Origin: Rhizobium sp. BK313
GTDB lineage: Bacteria; Pseudomonadota; Alphaproteobacteria; Rhizobiales; Rhizobiaceae
NCBI RefSeq assembly: GCF_014193655.1
Contig: NZ_JACHZQ010000001.1
Coordinates: forward strand, 1,860,001-1,924,000
Direction: 5' to 3'
DNA length: 64,000 nt
Part shown: piece after piece, positions 33,956 to 46,506 of the stretch
Position numbering within the stretch: the stretch's first letter is position 1
Layout of the letters: each line of letters starts with the position of its first letter
Translations under genes and position numbers: made by a program
The notes under the pieces: model-generated
What the model was told of the DNA's origin: nothing
Seen by the model: only the letters and a program-made list of their open reading frames with translations
Databases searched by the model: none

Positions 33956-35329
33956 TCAGGCGGCTGCCGCAACAACCCGGTTGCGGCCGGCGTTCTTGGC
34001 CTCGTATAGGGCGCGATCGGCCTGCTTCATCAAATGCTCAGGTGTCTCTACCGTCTCCAAACGTGATGAAATACCAAAGGAAGCGGTGACATTGAGCGCA
34101 ACCCCTGAGTCCCGCAGCGTGAAAGGCATGGTCTCCACGGCTGCGCGCAGGCGCTCGGCAACGGTGGCAGCAACCTCGGGGGGCGTATCCGGCATAACTA
34201 CGACGAATTCCTCGCCGCCGTAGCGGCAGGCCAGATCGGCGCCGCGTACGGTGGAGCGGATACGAGCTGCAAACTCCCTCAGCACTTCGTCGCCGGCATC
34301 GTGGCCATGGGTGTCGTTCACCTGCTTGAACCGGTCGATATCGGTAATCAATACCGAAAGAGGCCGTCCGCGTGTCAGAGAGCGATTGAAGAGGATCTTC
34401 AGGTGATTGTCGAGATAGCGTCTATTATTGAGGCCGGTGAGCGCGTCTGTGACGGCCAGCTCGATCGTATGCTGCACGCTCGCGCGCAGACGGTCGTTGT
34501 ACCGCTTGCGGCGGATCTGTGTCAGGCAGCGGGCAACCAGCTCGTTCGGATCGAGGGGGCGGACAATATAGTCGTTGATGCCGAGATCGAGCGCCCGGAC
34601 GATCATCTCGTCAGCCCCTTGCTCCGTCACCAGCAGCACCGGCAGGAAGCGCGTGCGCTCAAGCGAGCGGAGCTGCGAGCAAAGCCGTAGCGGGTCGTAG
34701 TCATCGAAATTCGAATTGACGATGACGAGCTCAAACGGTCTTTCCGCAGCTTCGAACAGGGCCGCCTGCGGATCGGATGTTGCCGTCACCTCTGCAATCG
34801 GTTTCAGAGCGCGGATGATGCGCTCCTGCGAATTGGCGCGGCCGTCGACCAGCAGCACATGGCCGTTCTCATCCGCGCGACCATCGCCCAGGCGCAGCAA
34901 GTCGTCGATGCCGAAGTTGCGCGCCGTCTCGCTACGCATGCGCAACTCATCGCTGAGCGTCTTCAAGCGCAGTAGGCTTTTGACCCGTGAAATGAGCTGC
35001 AGGTCGTTTACCGGCTTGGTCAGAAAATCGTCGGCACCAGCTTTCAGACCACGCACCCGGTCGGCCGGTTGATCGAGCGCCGTAACCATGACCACAGGGA
35101 TATGCGAGGTACGCGGATCGGACTTCAGCCGCTCGCAAACATCGAAACCGTCTATGCCGGGCATCATGATGTCGAGCAGGATGAGATCGACCTGGGTGCT
35201 GTCGCAGATGGCGAGCGCCTTCAAGCCGTCCTCAGCCGTCAGCACGTCGAAATATTCGGCCAGCAGCCGCGCTTCGAGAAGCTTCACATTCGCGGGAATA
35301 TCGTCAACCACCAGGATACGCGCGGTCAT
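33956..35329 (-). CDS. pleD: Diguanylate cyclase response regulator PleD
   Basis: 457 residues with PleD architecture. Receiver 1 has phospho-acceptor Asp53 (LILLDIMMPG). Receiver 2 (about 155-275) has Asn in place of the acceptor (LVIVNSNFDDYD) and is an adaptor. The GGDEF domain has the active motif GGEEF (371-375) and the inhibitory c-di-GMP site RGAD five residues upstream. In Caulobacter PleD is activated by DivJ/PleC and makes c-di-GMP during the swarmer-to-stalked transition. It follows divK by 16 bases in the same operon. ATG 35329 fits the family start. Confidence 0.96.
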   Translation of the reverse strand: MTARILVVDDIPANVKLLEARLLAEYFDVLTAEDGLKALAICDSTQVDLILLDIMMPGIDGFDVCERLKSDPRTSHIPVVMVTALDQPADRVRGLKAGADDFLTKPVNDLQLISRVKSLLRLKTLSDELRMRSETARNFGIDDLLRLGDGRADENGHVLLVDGRANSQERIIRALKPIAEVTATSDPQAALFEAAERPFELVIVNSNFDDYDPLRLCSQLRSLERTRFLPVLLVTEQGADEMIVRALDLGINDYIVRPLDPNELVARCLTQIRRKRYNDRLRASVQHTIELAVTDALTGLNNRRYLDNHLKILFNRSLTRGRPLSVLITDIDRFKQVNDTHGHDAGDEVLREFAARIRSTVRGADLACRYGGEEFVVVMPDTPPEVAATVAERLRAAVETMPFTLRDSGVALNVTASFGISSRLETVETPEHLMKQADRALYEAKNAGRNRVVAAAA

Positions 35330-35345
35330 CAGTCTTTCCCCGCGC

Positions 35346-35717
35346 TCAGGCGTCGCCCAAATAAGTCTTGATGGTCTCGATGAATTTCGGGACGGAGATC
35401 GGCTTGGAGACATAGGCTTCACAGCCACCCTGACGAATGCGCTCCTCGTCGCCCTTCATCGCAAAGGCGGTCACCGCGATCACCGGGATGACGTGCAAAT
35501 CATCGTCTTCCTTCAGCCACTTCGTCACCTCCAGCCCGGAGACTTCGGGAAGCTGGATATCCATCAGGATCAGGTCCGGGCGATGTTTGCGAGCAAGATC
35601 AAGTGCTTCCATGCCATTTCTGGTCTGGATCGTGGTGTAGCCGGACGCCTCGATCAGATCGCGAAAGAGCTTCATATTGAGCTCGTTGTCTTCTACAATC
35701 ATCACTTGCTTAGGCAT
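35346..35717 (-). CDS. divK: Single-domain cell-cycle response regulator DivK
   Basis: 123 residues, a lone receiver domain: acidic pair in MIVEDNE, phospho-acceptor Asp53 in [13 protein letters not shown], the Thr/Ala switch region [12 protein letters not shown] and Lys in YVSKPIS. DivK controls the CckA-ChpT-CtrA relay through DivL. In rhizobia it works with PdhS-type kinases. ATG 35717 was chosen over longer frames because it gives the exact family length. First gene of divK-pleD. Confidence 0.96.
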   Translation of the reverse strand: MPKQVMIVEDNELNMKLFRDLIEASGYTTIQTRNGMEALDLARKHRPDLILMDIQLPEVSGLEVTKWLKEDDDLHVIPVIAVTAFAMKGDEERIRQGGCEAYVSKPISVPKFIETIKTYLGDA

Positions 35718-35848
35718 GGAGAGCTGTCCCTGCATCCGGTATTGCATCCATTCTATGAAAATATAAGGTCGCGAGAAATCGATTCCAGAAATACTTGAAT
35801 CCGACACTAGCGGCATTTGGTTGAAAAATAGGTAACTTACCCCTCAAA

Positions 35849-36157
35849 ATGCAAAGTAACTTCAAGAACTCGAAGAAAGCGGCTGCCGACCCGCAGGAAA
35901 CTGCGATCGCCGTTCTTGGCTGGCTCGTCAATGAACCGGACATGTTCGGCCGCTTCCTGGCCTTGACCGGCGTCGAACCGGCACAGGTGCGCAATGCCAT
36001 CAACGAACCCGCTTTTCTTGCAGGCATGCTGGATTTTCTGATGAACCACGAGCCGACATTGCTTGCTTTCTGCCAAGCAACCGGAATCGCGCCGGAAACA
36101 GTTGCCGCCGCCTCGGCGCATTTCTCGCCGCCCGGCCTATCCTCAGGGGAATATTGA
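35849..36157 (+). CDS. DUF3572 family protein
   Basis: 102 residues, soluble and helical. It matches DUF3572 in the blocks ETAIAVLGWLVNEPDMFGRFLALTGVEPAQVR and FLAGMLDFLMNHEPTLLAFC. Function is unknown. It is divergent from divK and overlaps or abuts the next gene. Confidence 0.85.
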   Translation: MQSNFKNSKKAAADPQETAIAVLGWLVNEPDMFGRFLALTGVEPAQVRNAINEPAFLAGMLDFLMNHEPTLLAFCQATGIAPETVAAASAHFSPPGLSSGEY

Positions 36158-36159
36158 CG

Positions 36160-36807
36160 GTGGACGCCCCAGTCGAATTGGACACATCGCATGTCCGCCT
36201 TGGAGACCGGCCGCTGATCGTCTGCGATGTCGATGATGTCGTGCTGCACTTTTTTGCGCCTTTCCTGGTCTTTCTCGATGGAGAAGGCCATGAATTCCTG
36301 CCGCGTTCGTTCCGGCTGACCGGCAATGTCATTTCGAAGTCCAGTGGCGCTGCGCTCGAGGAAAAGGAAGTCCATCGCCTGATCGGCGCCTTTTTCGAAG
36401 CGCAGGAACAGTGGCAGACGCCCTTCGATCGCGTCATCGATACCCTCGGCGCCTTCTCCAAAGACGCCGATATCGTCTTCCTCACCGCCATGCCGCCGCA
36501 ATTCTGGGCTCAACGCCGCCGCCTTCTCGACCGGCTGGGTCTCGCCTATCCGCTGCTCGCCTCGCTGCAGCCGAAGGGGCCGATCGTGCAGGCACTGCAC
36601 GGCGAGCGCACGCTGCCCGTCGCCTTCGTCGATGATATGGCGCATAATCTGCATTCGGTTCGCGACCACGTCGCAAGCTGCCTTCTCATCAATCTGAGGC
36701 CGGATTCGATCGTCCACCGCATGGCACCGGCTGTCGCGGCCGATATTCCCCAAGCGAACGATTGGGCTCAGGCGGCGCCATTGATCCACGCCCATATCGC
36801 CCGCTGA
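36160..36807 (+). CDS. HAD-like hydrolase family protein
   Basis: 215 residues from GTG 36160, which has AGGGGA 10 bases upstream; a TTG at 36154 overlapping the DUF3572 stop is the alternative. The start IVCDVDDVVLHF resembles HAD motif I (DxDxT/V), VFLTAMPPQFW motif II (Ser/Thr) and AFVDDMAHN motif IV (DD). It is probably a phosphatase, substrate unknown. It is coupled to the DUF3572 gene. Confidence 0.75.
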   Translation: MDAPVELDTSHVRLGDRPLIVCDVDDVVLHFFAPFLVFLDGEGHEFLPRSFRLTGNVISKSSGAALEEKEVHRLIGAFFEAQEQWQTPFDRVIDTLGAFSKDADIVFLTAMPPQFWAQRRRLLDRLGLAYPLLASLQPKGPIVQALHGERTLPVAFVDDMAHNLHSVRDHVASCLLINLRPDSIVHRMAPAVAADIPQANDWAQAAPLIHAHIAR

Positions 36808-36824
36808 GTTCGCCCGCGCCGGCA

Positions 36825-37406
36825 TCAGAGAACAAGGCGCATCAAAGGTCGCCCGTCCTTTCGTTTCGCAACTTCAGAAAAACCGGCCGCCTCGAATATG
36901 CGCAGCGAGCCGACATAGAGGCCGACAGATTTCGACTGTTTCGTCCGCTCGATCGGACAGCCCTCCAGAATGCGTGCGCCGGAGGCCTTGGCAAAATTCA
37001 CCGCCTCCGAAAGCATGCGATGGCTATATCCCTTGCCGCGATCGCGCGAATTCATGAAAAAGCAGCTCACGGCCCAGACCGAGTTGTCTTCCGCATCAGC
37101 CGGATCGAGCGGCCGTGATACGGTTTTCGGAGAATTCCACTGGGGTAGCTCCGATCGCGGGCCGACTTGCGCCCAGGCGACCGGACGCTCGCCGATATAG
37201 CCGAGAAGTCCGGGCGGCGGGCCGGCAGCGACCCGAGCCTGCATGAATTCTTTCTTCGCCGCACCATCCATCGTTTTGCGGTCGGATGTCGGAACACGGA
37301 AATGGGTGCACCAGCACCCGTAGCAGGCGCCGCTCGGTCCGAAAAGCGTTTCGAAATCGTCCCAGCGATCCGACGTCAACGGCAATGCTTTCAATTCCTG
37401 CAACAT
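36825..37406 (-). CDS. GNAT-family N-acetyltransferase
   Basis: 193 residues. The GNAT core is seen in [36 protein letters not shown] (acetyl-CoA loop RDRGKG) and the [11 protein letters not shown] motif B. Near the N-terminus is an unusual [10 protein letters not shown] cluster of three cysteines and one histidine, seen in a subgroup of rhizobial and actinobacterial GNATs. The substrate is unknown. It is divergent from dinB. Confidence 0.82.
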   Translation of the reverse strand: MLQELKALPLTSDRWDDFETLFGPSGACYGCWCTHFRVPTSDRKTMDGAAKKEFMQARVAAGPPPGLLGYIGERPVAWAQVGPRSELPQWNSPKTVSRPLDPADAEDNSVWAVSCFFMNSRDRGKGYSHRMLSEAVNFAKASGARILEGCPIERTKQSKSVGLYVGSLRIFEAAGFSEVAKRKDGRPLMRLVL

Positions 37407-37464
37407 CCCCTCCTCTGCTCTTTTCCGTCTTGAGACTCACGAGCTTAAAACATAAGGTAGCGAT

Positions 37465-37479
37465 GTTCAATTTTTGTTC
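37465..37479 (+). promoter_or_regulatory. LexA (SOS) box of dinB
   Basis: GTTCAATTTTTGTTC is an exact match to the alphaproteobacterial LexA consensus GTTC-N7-GTTC. It follows a possible promoter, TTGAGA (37430-37435), 17-base spacer, TAAGGT (37453-37458), so LexA would sit at the transcription start. The dinB ATG is 8 bases downstream. dinB is a classical SOS gene, which supports the call. Confidence 0.92.
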
Positions 37480-37486
37480 TATTTTT

Positions 37487-38776
37487 ATGACCAGCGCGCC
37501 CGACAAAGTTTCCGGTTTTTGCCGCGATTGCCTGAGCGAGCAATCGGTCGAGCGCACGCGTTGCCGGGCCTGTGGCAGTCCGCGCCTAGCCTATCATCGC
37601 GAACTCTACGGGCTGACGCTGGCGCATATCGATTGCGATGCCTTCTATGCCTCAATCGAGAAGCGCGACAATCCGGAACTGGCCGACAAGCCGGTCATCA
37701 TCGGCGGCGGCAAGCGTGGCGTCGTGTCCACAGCCTGCTACATCGCCCGCATCCATGGCGTCCGGTCGGCCATGCCGATGTTCAAAGCGCTGGAGGCCTG
37801 TCCGCAGGCGGTCGTCATCCGCCCGAACATGGAGAAATATGTCCGCGTCGGCCGCGAGGTGCGCATGTTGATGCAGGAGCTGACACCTTTGGTGCAGCCT
37901 CTTTCGATCGATGAGGCCTTTCTGGAGCTCGAGGGCACGCAGCGCCTGCACCATGATCCGCCGGCTCGCATCCTGGCTAAATTCGCCAAGCGCATCGAAA
38001 GCGAGATTGGCATCACCATTTCGGTCGGCCTTTCCTATTGCAAATTCCTCGCCAAGGTCGCTTCCGACCTGCAGAAGCCGCGCGGCTTTTCCGTCATCGG
38101 GCGGCAGGAGGCCGTATCGTTTCTGGAGCCGCGTCCGGTGACCACCATCTGGGGCGTCGGAAAGGCCTTTGCGGCGACGCTGGAAAGCGACGGCATCCGC
38201 ACCATCGGCCAGCTCCAGACCATGGCGGAAGGCGACCTGATGCGCCGCTACGGCGTCATCGGCCAGCGGCTTTTCCGTCTGTCGCGCGGCATCGACGATC
38301 GCACGGTGCATCCGAACGAGGCGGCAAAGAGCGTATCGTCGGAGACGACCTTCTTCGACGACATTTCCCGCCACGACGATCTGGTGCCGATCCTGCGCGA
38401 TCTCTCGGAGAAGGTATCGCGTCGCCTCAAGCGCAGCGGCATCGCGGGGCAGACGGTCGTGTTGAAGCTGAAATCGGCCGATTTCAAAAGCCGCACCCGC
38501 AACCGCCGGCTGGAGGACCCGACCCAGCTTGCCGATCGTATTTTCCGTACCGGCCTGCGATTGCTCGAACATGAAACGGACGGCACCAAGTTTCGTCTGA
38601 TCGGCATCGGCGTCTCCGACCTCTGTGACGCCGCGCGCGCTGATCCGCCCGATCTGGTTGACGAACAGGCAACCCGCCGCGCCGCAGCGGAAGCGGCGAT
38701 GGACAAGCTCAGGGAAAAGTTCGGCAACAAAACGGTCGAAACCGGCTACACATTCGGCGGCAAGCGCGAGAGCTGA
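37487..38776 (+). CDS. dinB: DNA polymerase IV (Y family) with N-terminal Cys4 motif
   Basis: 429 residues from ATG 37487. ATG 37463 (437 residues) is possible but would place the LexA box inside the gene. Residues 12-29 form CRDC and CRAC, a likely zinc ribbon ahead of the polymerase. The catalytic carboxylates are Asp49 ([11 protein letters not shown]) and Asp142-Glu143 ([10 protein letters not shown]). GFSVIGRQE, helix-hairpin-helix and little-finger domains follow. It performs error-prone translesion synthesis. Its 3' end overlaps the convergent GNAT-TPR gene by 31 bases. Confidence 0.95.
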   Translation: MTSAPDKVSGFCRDCLSEQSVERTRCRACGSPRLAYHRELYGLTLAHIDCDAFYASIEKRDNPELADKPVIIGGGKRGVVSTACYIARIHGVRSAMPMFKALEACPQAVVIRPNMEKYVRVGREVRMLMQELTPLVQPLSIDEAFLELEGTQRLHHDPPARILAKFAKRIESEIGITISVGLSYCKFLAKVASDLQKPRGFSVIGRQEAVSFLEPRPVTTIWGVGKAFAATLESDGIRTIGQLQTMAEGDLMRRYGVIGQRLFRLSRGIDDRTVHPNEAAKSVSSETTFFDDISRHDDLVPILRDLSEKVSRRLKRSGIAGQTVVLKLKSADFKSRTRNRRLEDPTQLADRIFRTGLRLLEHETDGTKFRLIGIGVSDLCDAARADPPDLVDEQATRRAAAEAAMDKLREKFGNKTVETGYTFGGKRES

Positions 38777-40509
38777 ACGACGGCCGGCAGCATGTCCGTC
38801 TCTTCATCGAAAAGCGCAGCTCGATTGGCGAGCGCCTGTTCGTAATTCGGCCTGATCGCAATCGCCTTTTCATAACTCGCCAGCGCCTCGTCGGAACGCC
38901 CCAGGCGGCGCAACGCGTTGCCCTTGTTGTTATAGGCAATCGCATGACCTGGCTCCAGGGCGATCGCTTGGTCATAGCGGACAATAGCGCCTTCGAAATC
39001 CCTGATCGCGGCGAGAAGGTTGCCGTATGTGCAGTGGGCTGCGGCGGAGTCGGGACGAAGCTCCAATGCTCGCCTGATTTCGGCCTCCGCCTCCTTGGCC
39101 TCGCTGCGCAGCAACAGAAGTATACTCAGCCGATGAGCCGCATCGAAGTCTCCCGGATTTTCGGCGATCGCAGCGCGACATTGTTTTTCCGCCTCGGCGC
39201 GGTCGATGGCGCCTTGATTGTCGGCGGCGGTATTCGTGACAACATCATCCGATGAGATTGCCTGCCAGAGCATTCGCGACGCCACAATTTCACGGTAGAG
39301 CGTCAAGGCTTCCTTATGCATCGGCTCAATCGCGAGAACCTGCCGGCAGCCAATCTCGGTATCGGTCAGATCGCCGGCGGCATGCAGGTTTTCGATGCGG
39401 GCAACCACGAACGGCAGGCAATGTGGGTCCAGCCGCTCGCCGAGGTTCCGCCCCGTCCTTGTGTCGATTCGGAAACGCTCGATGCGCCGGCTGACGGAGC
39501 CGAAAATATACTTGTGCGCATAATTGCCAGCACCGAGATCGTAGATTCGAAAGCCGTTCTCTATCGCCCAGCGGATCGTATAGGCATGCACCATCAGGCC
39601 TGGAGACATATCGCGTACTGTGACATCCCGCCCGCTCAGGAAACAGATCAAGCTCTTTCTGGGGCGATCGAGAAGTACGGCGGAAGCCGCTATAGGCATT
39701 TGGTCATGCCAGAGGATCGGCAGAAAAAGACCGCCGCCGCGAAAGCAATCCGGCAGAACGGATCGCGAATTGTCGAGGACGTAGTGCATATAGCCAGGAT
39801 TGCGCCATCCCCATTGCTTCTCCCAAAGGCTCAGCAGAGTCGCCAAATCCTCTTCGACGGTTCCGGCGTCACCATGAGTCATCCGGAACGCCGCTGAGCC
39901 ATCCAGCTTGCGCAGGCATTGGCGGATATTCCGCCGAGCCCGCCAATGCAATTTCTCGCGAAGGAACGATTCGAAATCCGCCGGCAGCGTCACATGGACA
40001 TGGATCTCCGGATCGATCCTCTCGGCCGCATCCGAAATCTGTGCAGGACGTTTGACCCTGTCGCCGACAAAGTCCGTTGGCGGGAAACACTCGAGGAAAG
40101 ACCCGATCCGCGCGGACGACCGATCGATATCGTCAAGATGCAGGCTGCTCCAATGAAGGGACCGAATACGATCGGCAAAGGCTGAGACGGCGGCATCGGC
40201 AAAGGCGGGATCGCAAAGAATGCCGGTGTAGGCGGCGAAATAGGAGCCGCCCATGACGATGGTGTTGTAGAAGCCTTTGCCACGGTCGAGCCCGGTGCCG
40301 AGCTGGATCGGGAAGAAGGCCACATAGGCGCCATCAGCATCTTCCCTTGCCACCAATACCAGCCAGGGTAGAGAACGCGAGGCAAACCAGCTCGACATCC
40401 AGGTCCAGGACAAAAAACAGTGCGCTTCCGGGTCGATCTCATAGATCCGGTCCCAGTCGTCTTTCAGCGCCCGCAGATCTTCCAGCTTTTCGATCACGTC
40501 CACATGCAT
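38746..40509 (-). CDS. CelD/BcsL-like acetyltransferase fused to TPR repeats
   Basis: 587 residues from ATG 40509. Residues about 1-360 have the double-GNAT (Acetyltransf_6, BioF2/FemAB-like) fold: [21 protein letters not shown], an [18 protein letters not shown] core, and [16 protein letters not shown] near the end. Residues about 430-575 hold TPR motifs, for example [20 protein letters not shown] and [21 protein letters not shown]. Acetyltransf_6 proteins are found in exopolysaccharide and cellulose loci. The substrate is unknown. The last 31 bases overlap dinB. Confidence 0.8.
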   Translation of the reverse strand: MHVDVIEKLEDLRALKDDWDRIYEIDPEAHCFLSWTWMSSWFASRSLPWLVLVAREDADGAYVAFFPIQLGTGLDRGKGFYNTIVMGGSYFAAYTGILCDPAFADAAVSAFADRIRSLHWSSLHLDDIDRSSARIGSFLECFPPTDFVGDRVKRPAQISDAAERIDPEIHVHVTLPADFESFLREKLHWRARRNIRQCLRKLDGSAAFRMTHGDAGTVEEDLATLLSLWEKQWGWRNPGYMHYVLDNSRSVLPDCFRGGGLFLPILWHDQMPIAASAVLLDRPRKSLICFLSGRDVTVRDMSPGLMVHAYTIRWAIENGFRIYDLGAGNYAHKYIFGSVSRRIERFRIDTRTGRNLGERLDPHCLPFVVARIENLHAAGDLTDTEIGCRQVLAIEPMHKEALTLYREIVASRMLWQAISSDDVVTNTAADNQGAIDRAEAEKQCRAAIAENPGDFDAAHRLSILLLLRSEAKEAEAEIRRALELRPDSAAAHCTYGNLLAAIRDFEGAIVRYDQAIALEPGHAIAYNNKGNALRRLGRSDEALASYEKAIAIRPNYEQALANRAALFDEETDMLPAVVQLSRLPPNV

Positions 40510-40710
40510 GTCGAACGCCCGCCCCGGCTCCCCATTCTGCAATTTAAGATTTACATAAAATACATCCTGTCGCAATTGCGTCTATTAGGCAGGCCTTTGC
40601 CTGATGACGGGACGAAAAAGCAATTTAGGCGGAGGGCCCGTCTTCAAGTCTTCCTTAAACTTCGAAGTCTAACCTGCGGCCATACGAGTATTGCGTTTTG
40701 GTATGTGTAT

Positions 40711-41972
40711 ATGAAGTCGCGTTTTCTTTTCGGACTTGGCCTGCTGTCGGCCACAGCCCTCATTCATCCTGCCTTTGGCGCGGAAGATGCCCGCACTTTG
40801 CAGATCGTCGTGTCGAAGGACCGACAATCGCTTGCCGTCTATGACGGCGACAAGGTGGTGGCGACGTCGAAGGTTTCGACCGGAAAACGCGGCCACGCGA
40901 CGCCAAGCGGCATCTTCTCCATTCTGGAGAAGGAGGTCTATCACGAGTCCAATCTCTATTCGGACTCGCCGATGCCCTTCATGCAGCGGCTGACTTGGTC
41001 CGGTATCGCGCTGCACGAATCCAATTCCGTGCCGAACTATCCAGCCTCGCATGGCTGCGTGCGTATGCCCAAGGCTTTTGCCAAGATGCTTTACCAGATG
41101 ACTGAACGCGGCGTGCATGTCGTCATCGCCGACCAGCCGCTGGTGCCGCAGCCGTTCGAACATGCCATGCTGTTCCAGCCTGAAGTAGCGCCCGCCGCCG
41201 CTCTCTTCTCCGATCTCGAACTGCGCCCGACGACGGCCACCTTCCTGCTGCAGGCGCAACCGGTGCAGGTCGCCACCAACGATGTCGCCGCCCTGCCCAT
41301 GCCACAAGCCGCACAAGCAGCAGCCGTCGATCAGGCTCCGCTTGGCATCCTCATCACCCGCCGCGGTCTGCGCGAAAATGTTCGCGACTTGCAGGGGCTG
41401 TTGAACGGCATGGGCTTTGCGACCGGCACACCGGACGGCATGCTCGGACCAGCGACGGTGGAGGCTATCGAGGACTTCAAGAAGGCGCATAACATCACGA
41501 CATCAGGCGGACTTGTCAGCCCGGCTCTGATGAAGGCCGTCTATGCCGTCGCCGGCAAGGGCGAGCCGCCGAACGGCGAAATCATGGTTCGGCAGAACTT
41601 CAAGCCGCTGTTCGAAGCACCTGCAGTTATCGCCGAACCGCAGGAAGCGCTCGGCACGCATTTTTTCACCGCCCACACGATCGACAAGGTGAACGGCAAG
41701 GCGGACTGGTTCGGCGTGACGCTGGAAGATGATCTTTCCAAGGATGCGAAAAAGCGGCTCGGCATCACCAGCGAGGCGCAAGCGGAATCGCTTGACGCCG
41801 CCGACCGCGCGCTCGATCGCATCACCATCCCCGACGACACCAGGCGCAGGATCGAGGATCTGCTGACGGCAGGTTCGTCGCTGACGATTTCCGACACCGG
41901 CATCGGCCCGGAAACCGGCAACGAGACTGATTTCATCACCATCACCAACCGCGGCGCGCTTGGGAAAAAGGG

Positions 41973-41976
<4 letters not shown>
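40711..41976 (+). CDS. L,D-transpeptidase with peptidoglycan-binding domain
   Basis: 421 residues. A signal peptide (1-23, ending AFGA) is followed by a YkuD domain with TGKRGHATPSGIF and the catalytic motif HESNSVPNYPASHGCVRMP (Cys116). An Ala/Pro-rich linker leads to a peptidoglycan-binding domain 1 (about 232-285: RENVRDLQGLLNGMGF and GMLGPATVEAIEDFKKAH). It forms 3-3 crosslinks or anchors proteins in the periplasm; Rhizobiales use many such enzymes in polar growth. It overlaps the dnaE stop by 4 bases, tail to tail. Confidence 0.92.
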
Positions 41977-45470
<3,494 letters not shown>

Positions 45471-45587
45471 CGTATGCCCTTCCGCATGCCCAAATGAATC
45501 GGCTGCATTGTCGGCATAGCGGACGATAAAGTCCAGAAGTTGACCTCATGAATCACGGGCACATCGCAACACCCGTGGGGATAAGAT

Positions 45588-45674
45588 TCACATCGCCATC
45601 ATGATCAGGGAAAAGCTGGCGACAAACATGACGATGGAGGTGAATGCTGCAACGTCTCGAATGATATCGGTCAT
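45588..45674 (-). CDS. SOS-linked 28-residue membrane microprotein
   Basis: A 28-codon frame starting at 45674 and ending with TGA at 45588-45590. AAGGAG (complement of 45682-45687) lies 7 bases before the ATG. The product starts MTDIIRDVAAF; residues 8-28 are almost entirely hydrophobic with no charge, giving one transmembrane helix. A perfect LexA box lies 34 bases upstream, with TTGACT (complement of 45726-45731) next to it. Size, topology and control recall Caulobacter SidA, the 29-residue SOS-induced division inhibitor that acts on FtsW/FtsN. Homology is not claimed; function is inferred. Confidence 0.72.
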   Translation of the reverse strand: MTDIIRDVAAFTSIVMFVASFSLIMMAM

Positions 45675-45707
45675 TTACGCGCTCCTTACTCGTTATGTTT
45701 CTTTTTT

Positions 45708-45722
45708 GTTCTATTTTTGTTC
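45708..45722. promoter_or_regulatory. LexA (SOS) box between microprotein and exported-protein genes
   Basis: GTTCTATTTTTGTTC, an exact GTTC-N7-GTTC, differing from the dinB box only within the spacer. It is 34 bases from the microprotein start (minus strand) and 104 from the exported protein start (plus strand), so the microprotein is the likelier target. Confidence 0.88.
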
Positions 45723-45825
45723 GAGAGTCAATAGGTGCATCAATAAATTTCATCATCGTTTTTTGAGCGTGTCGATGGACGGAAGTACAACCCCAAGCTA
45801 TGAAAAAGCGAACGGGGACATCACC

Positions 45826-46422
45826 ATGAAACATCTAATTCTAGCAGCCCTCATCTCGCTTACAGCGGCCACGACAGTGTCCGCCGAAACTACCGTTGCG
45901 CCCCAGCGCATCATCGACGCGGCGATAGGCGACTGGAACAAGGACGGGAAGCCGGATCTCGCTCTGCTCGTGGCATCGCCCCCCGACGATCAAGCGGATA
46001 ACACTATCGGCATCTACATCTATCTGCGCGACGACGAGCATTCGCTGCTGAAGCTTGCGGTCGCCGCGCCGGACAAGGTGTCGGGCGACATCGAGCCCGG
46101 CGGCATGGTCGGCGAGGAACCGTCGATCAAGGCGCTGCCGAACGGCTCGATCGCCGTCGTCTCGCAGAACGATGCCGTCGGGCGCGAACGCTGGGAACAG
46201 ACACTGACGCTCGCCTTTCGCAACAATGCCTTCGTGGTTGCCGGCTACACCTACAATTACCGCGACACGCTTGACCCCAATGCCGGCTTCACCTGCGACT
46301 ACAATGTTCTGACCGGCAAGGCGACGAAGGGCGGCAAGGACCTTAAGGCCGAAGCCAAGACCATCAATATCCAGGATTGGAATGACGATATCGGTCAGAA
46401 GGGCTGCGGCATAAGCCAGTAA
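45826..46422 (+). CDS. Exported protein with DxNxDGxxD calcium-type loop
   Basis: 198 residues from ATG 45826, which has ACGGGGAC upstream. The signal peptide is residues 1-20 (cleavage near VSA). Residues 36-44 (DWNKDGKPD) form a DxNxDGxxD loop as in FG-GAP/VCBS and EF-hand-like repeats. Two cysteines lie in the C-terminal part (FTCDYN, KGCGIS). Predicted periplasmic. The family was not recognised. It faces away from the microprotein across the LexA box. Confidence 0.72.
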   Translation: MKHLILAALISLTAATTVSAETTVAPQRIIDAAIGDWNKDGKPDLALLVASPPDDQADNTIGIYIYLRDDEHSLLKLAVAAPDKVSGDIEPGGMVGEEPSIKALPNGSIAVVSQNDAVGRERWEQTLTLAFRNNAFVVAGYTYNYRDTLDPNAGFTCDYNVLTGKATKGGKDLKAEAKTINIQDWNDDIGQKGCGISQ

Positions 46423-46435
46423 TGAACAGCAATTT

Positions 46436-46450
46436 GTTCACTATATGTTC
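46436..46450 (+). promoter_or_regulatory. LexA (SOS) box upstream of the DUF5680 gene
   Basis: GTTCACTATATGTTC, exact GTTC-N7-GTTC, begins 13 bases after the stop of the exported protein gene and 56 bases before the DUF5680 start. The spacer contains CTATAT, which could serve as a -10 element, so LexA would cover the promoter. Confidence 0.82.
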
Positions 46451-46506
46451 TTTACATGTCGCGGCATGCATGGCATCCTGACCTCTCATCATGAATGGAG
46501 AGGACC

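Noticed and set aside
37286..37486. Upstream extension of dinB to an ATG at 37286
   Set aside because: It would place the promoter and LexA box inside the gene and overlap the divergent GNAT; the added residues are unlike any DinB.
45553..45834. 93-codon minus-strand frame overlapping the SOS microprotein
   Set aside because: Different frame from the microprotein, no ribosome site, basic/His-rich composition without a domain; it crosses the LexA box.
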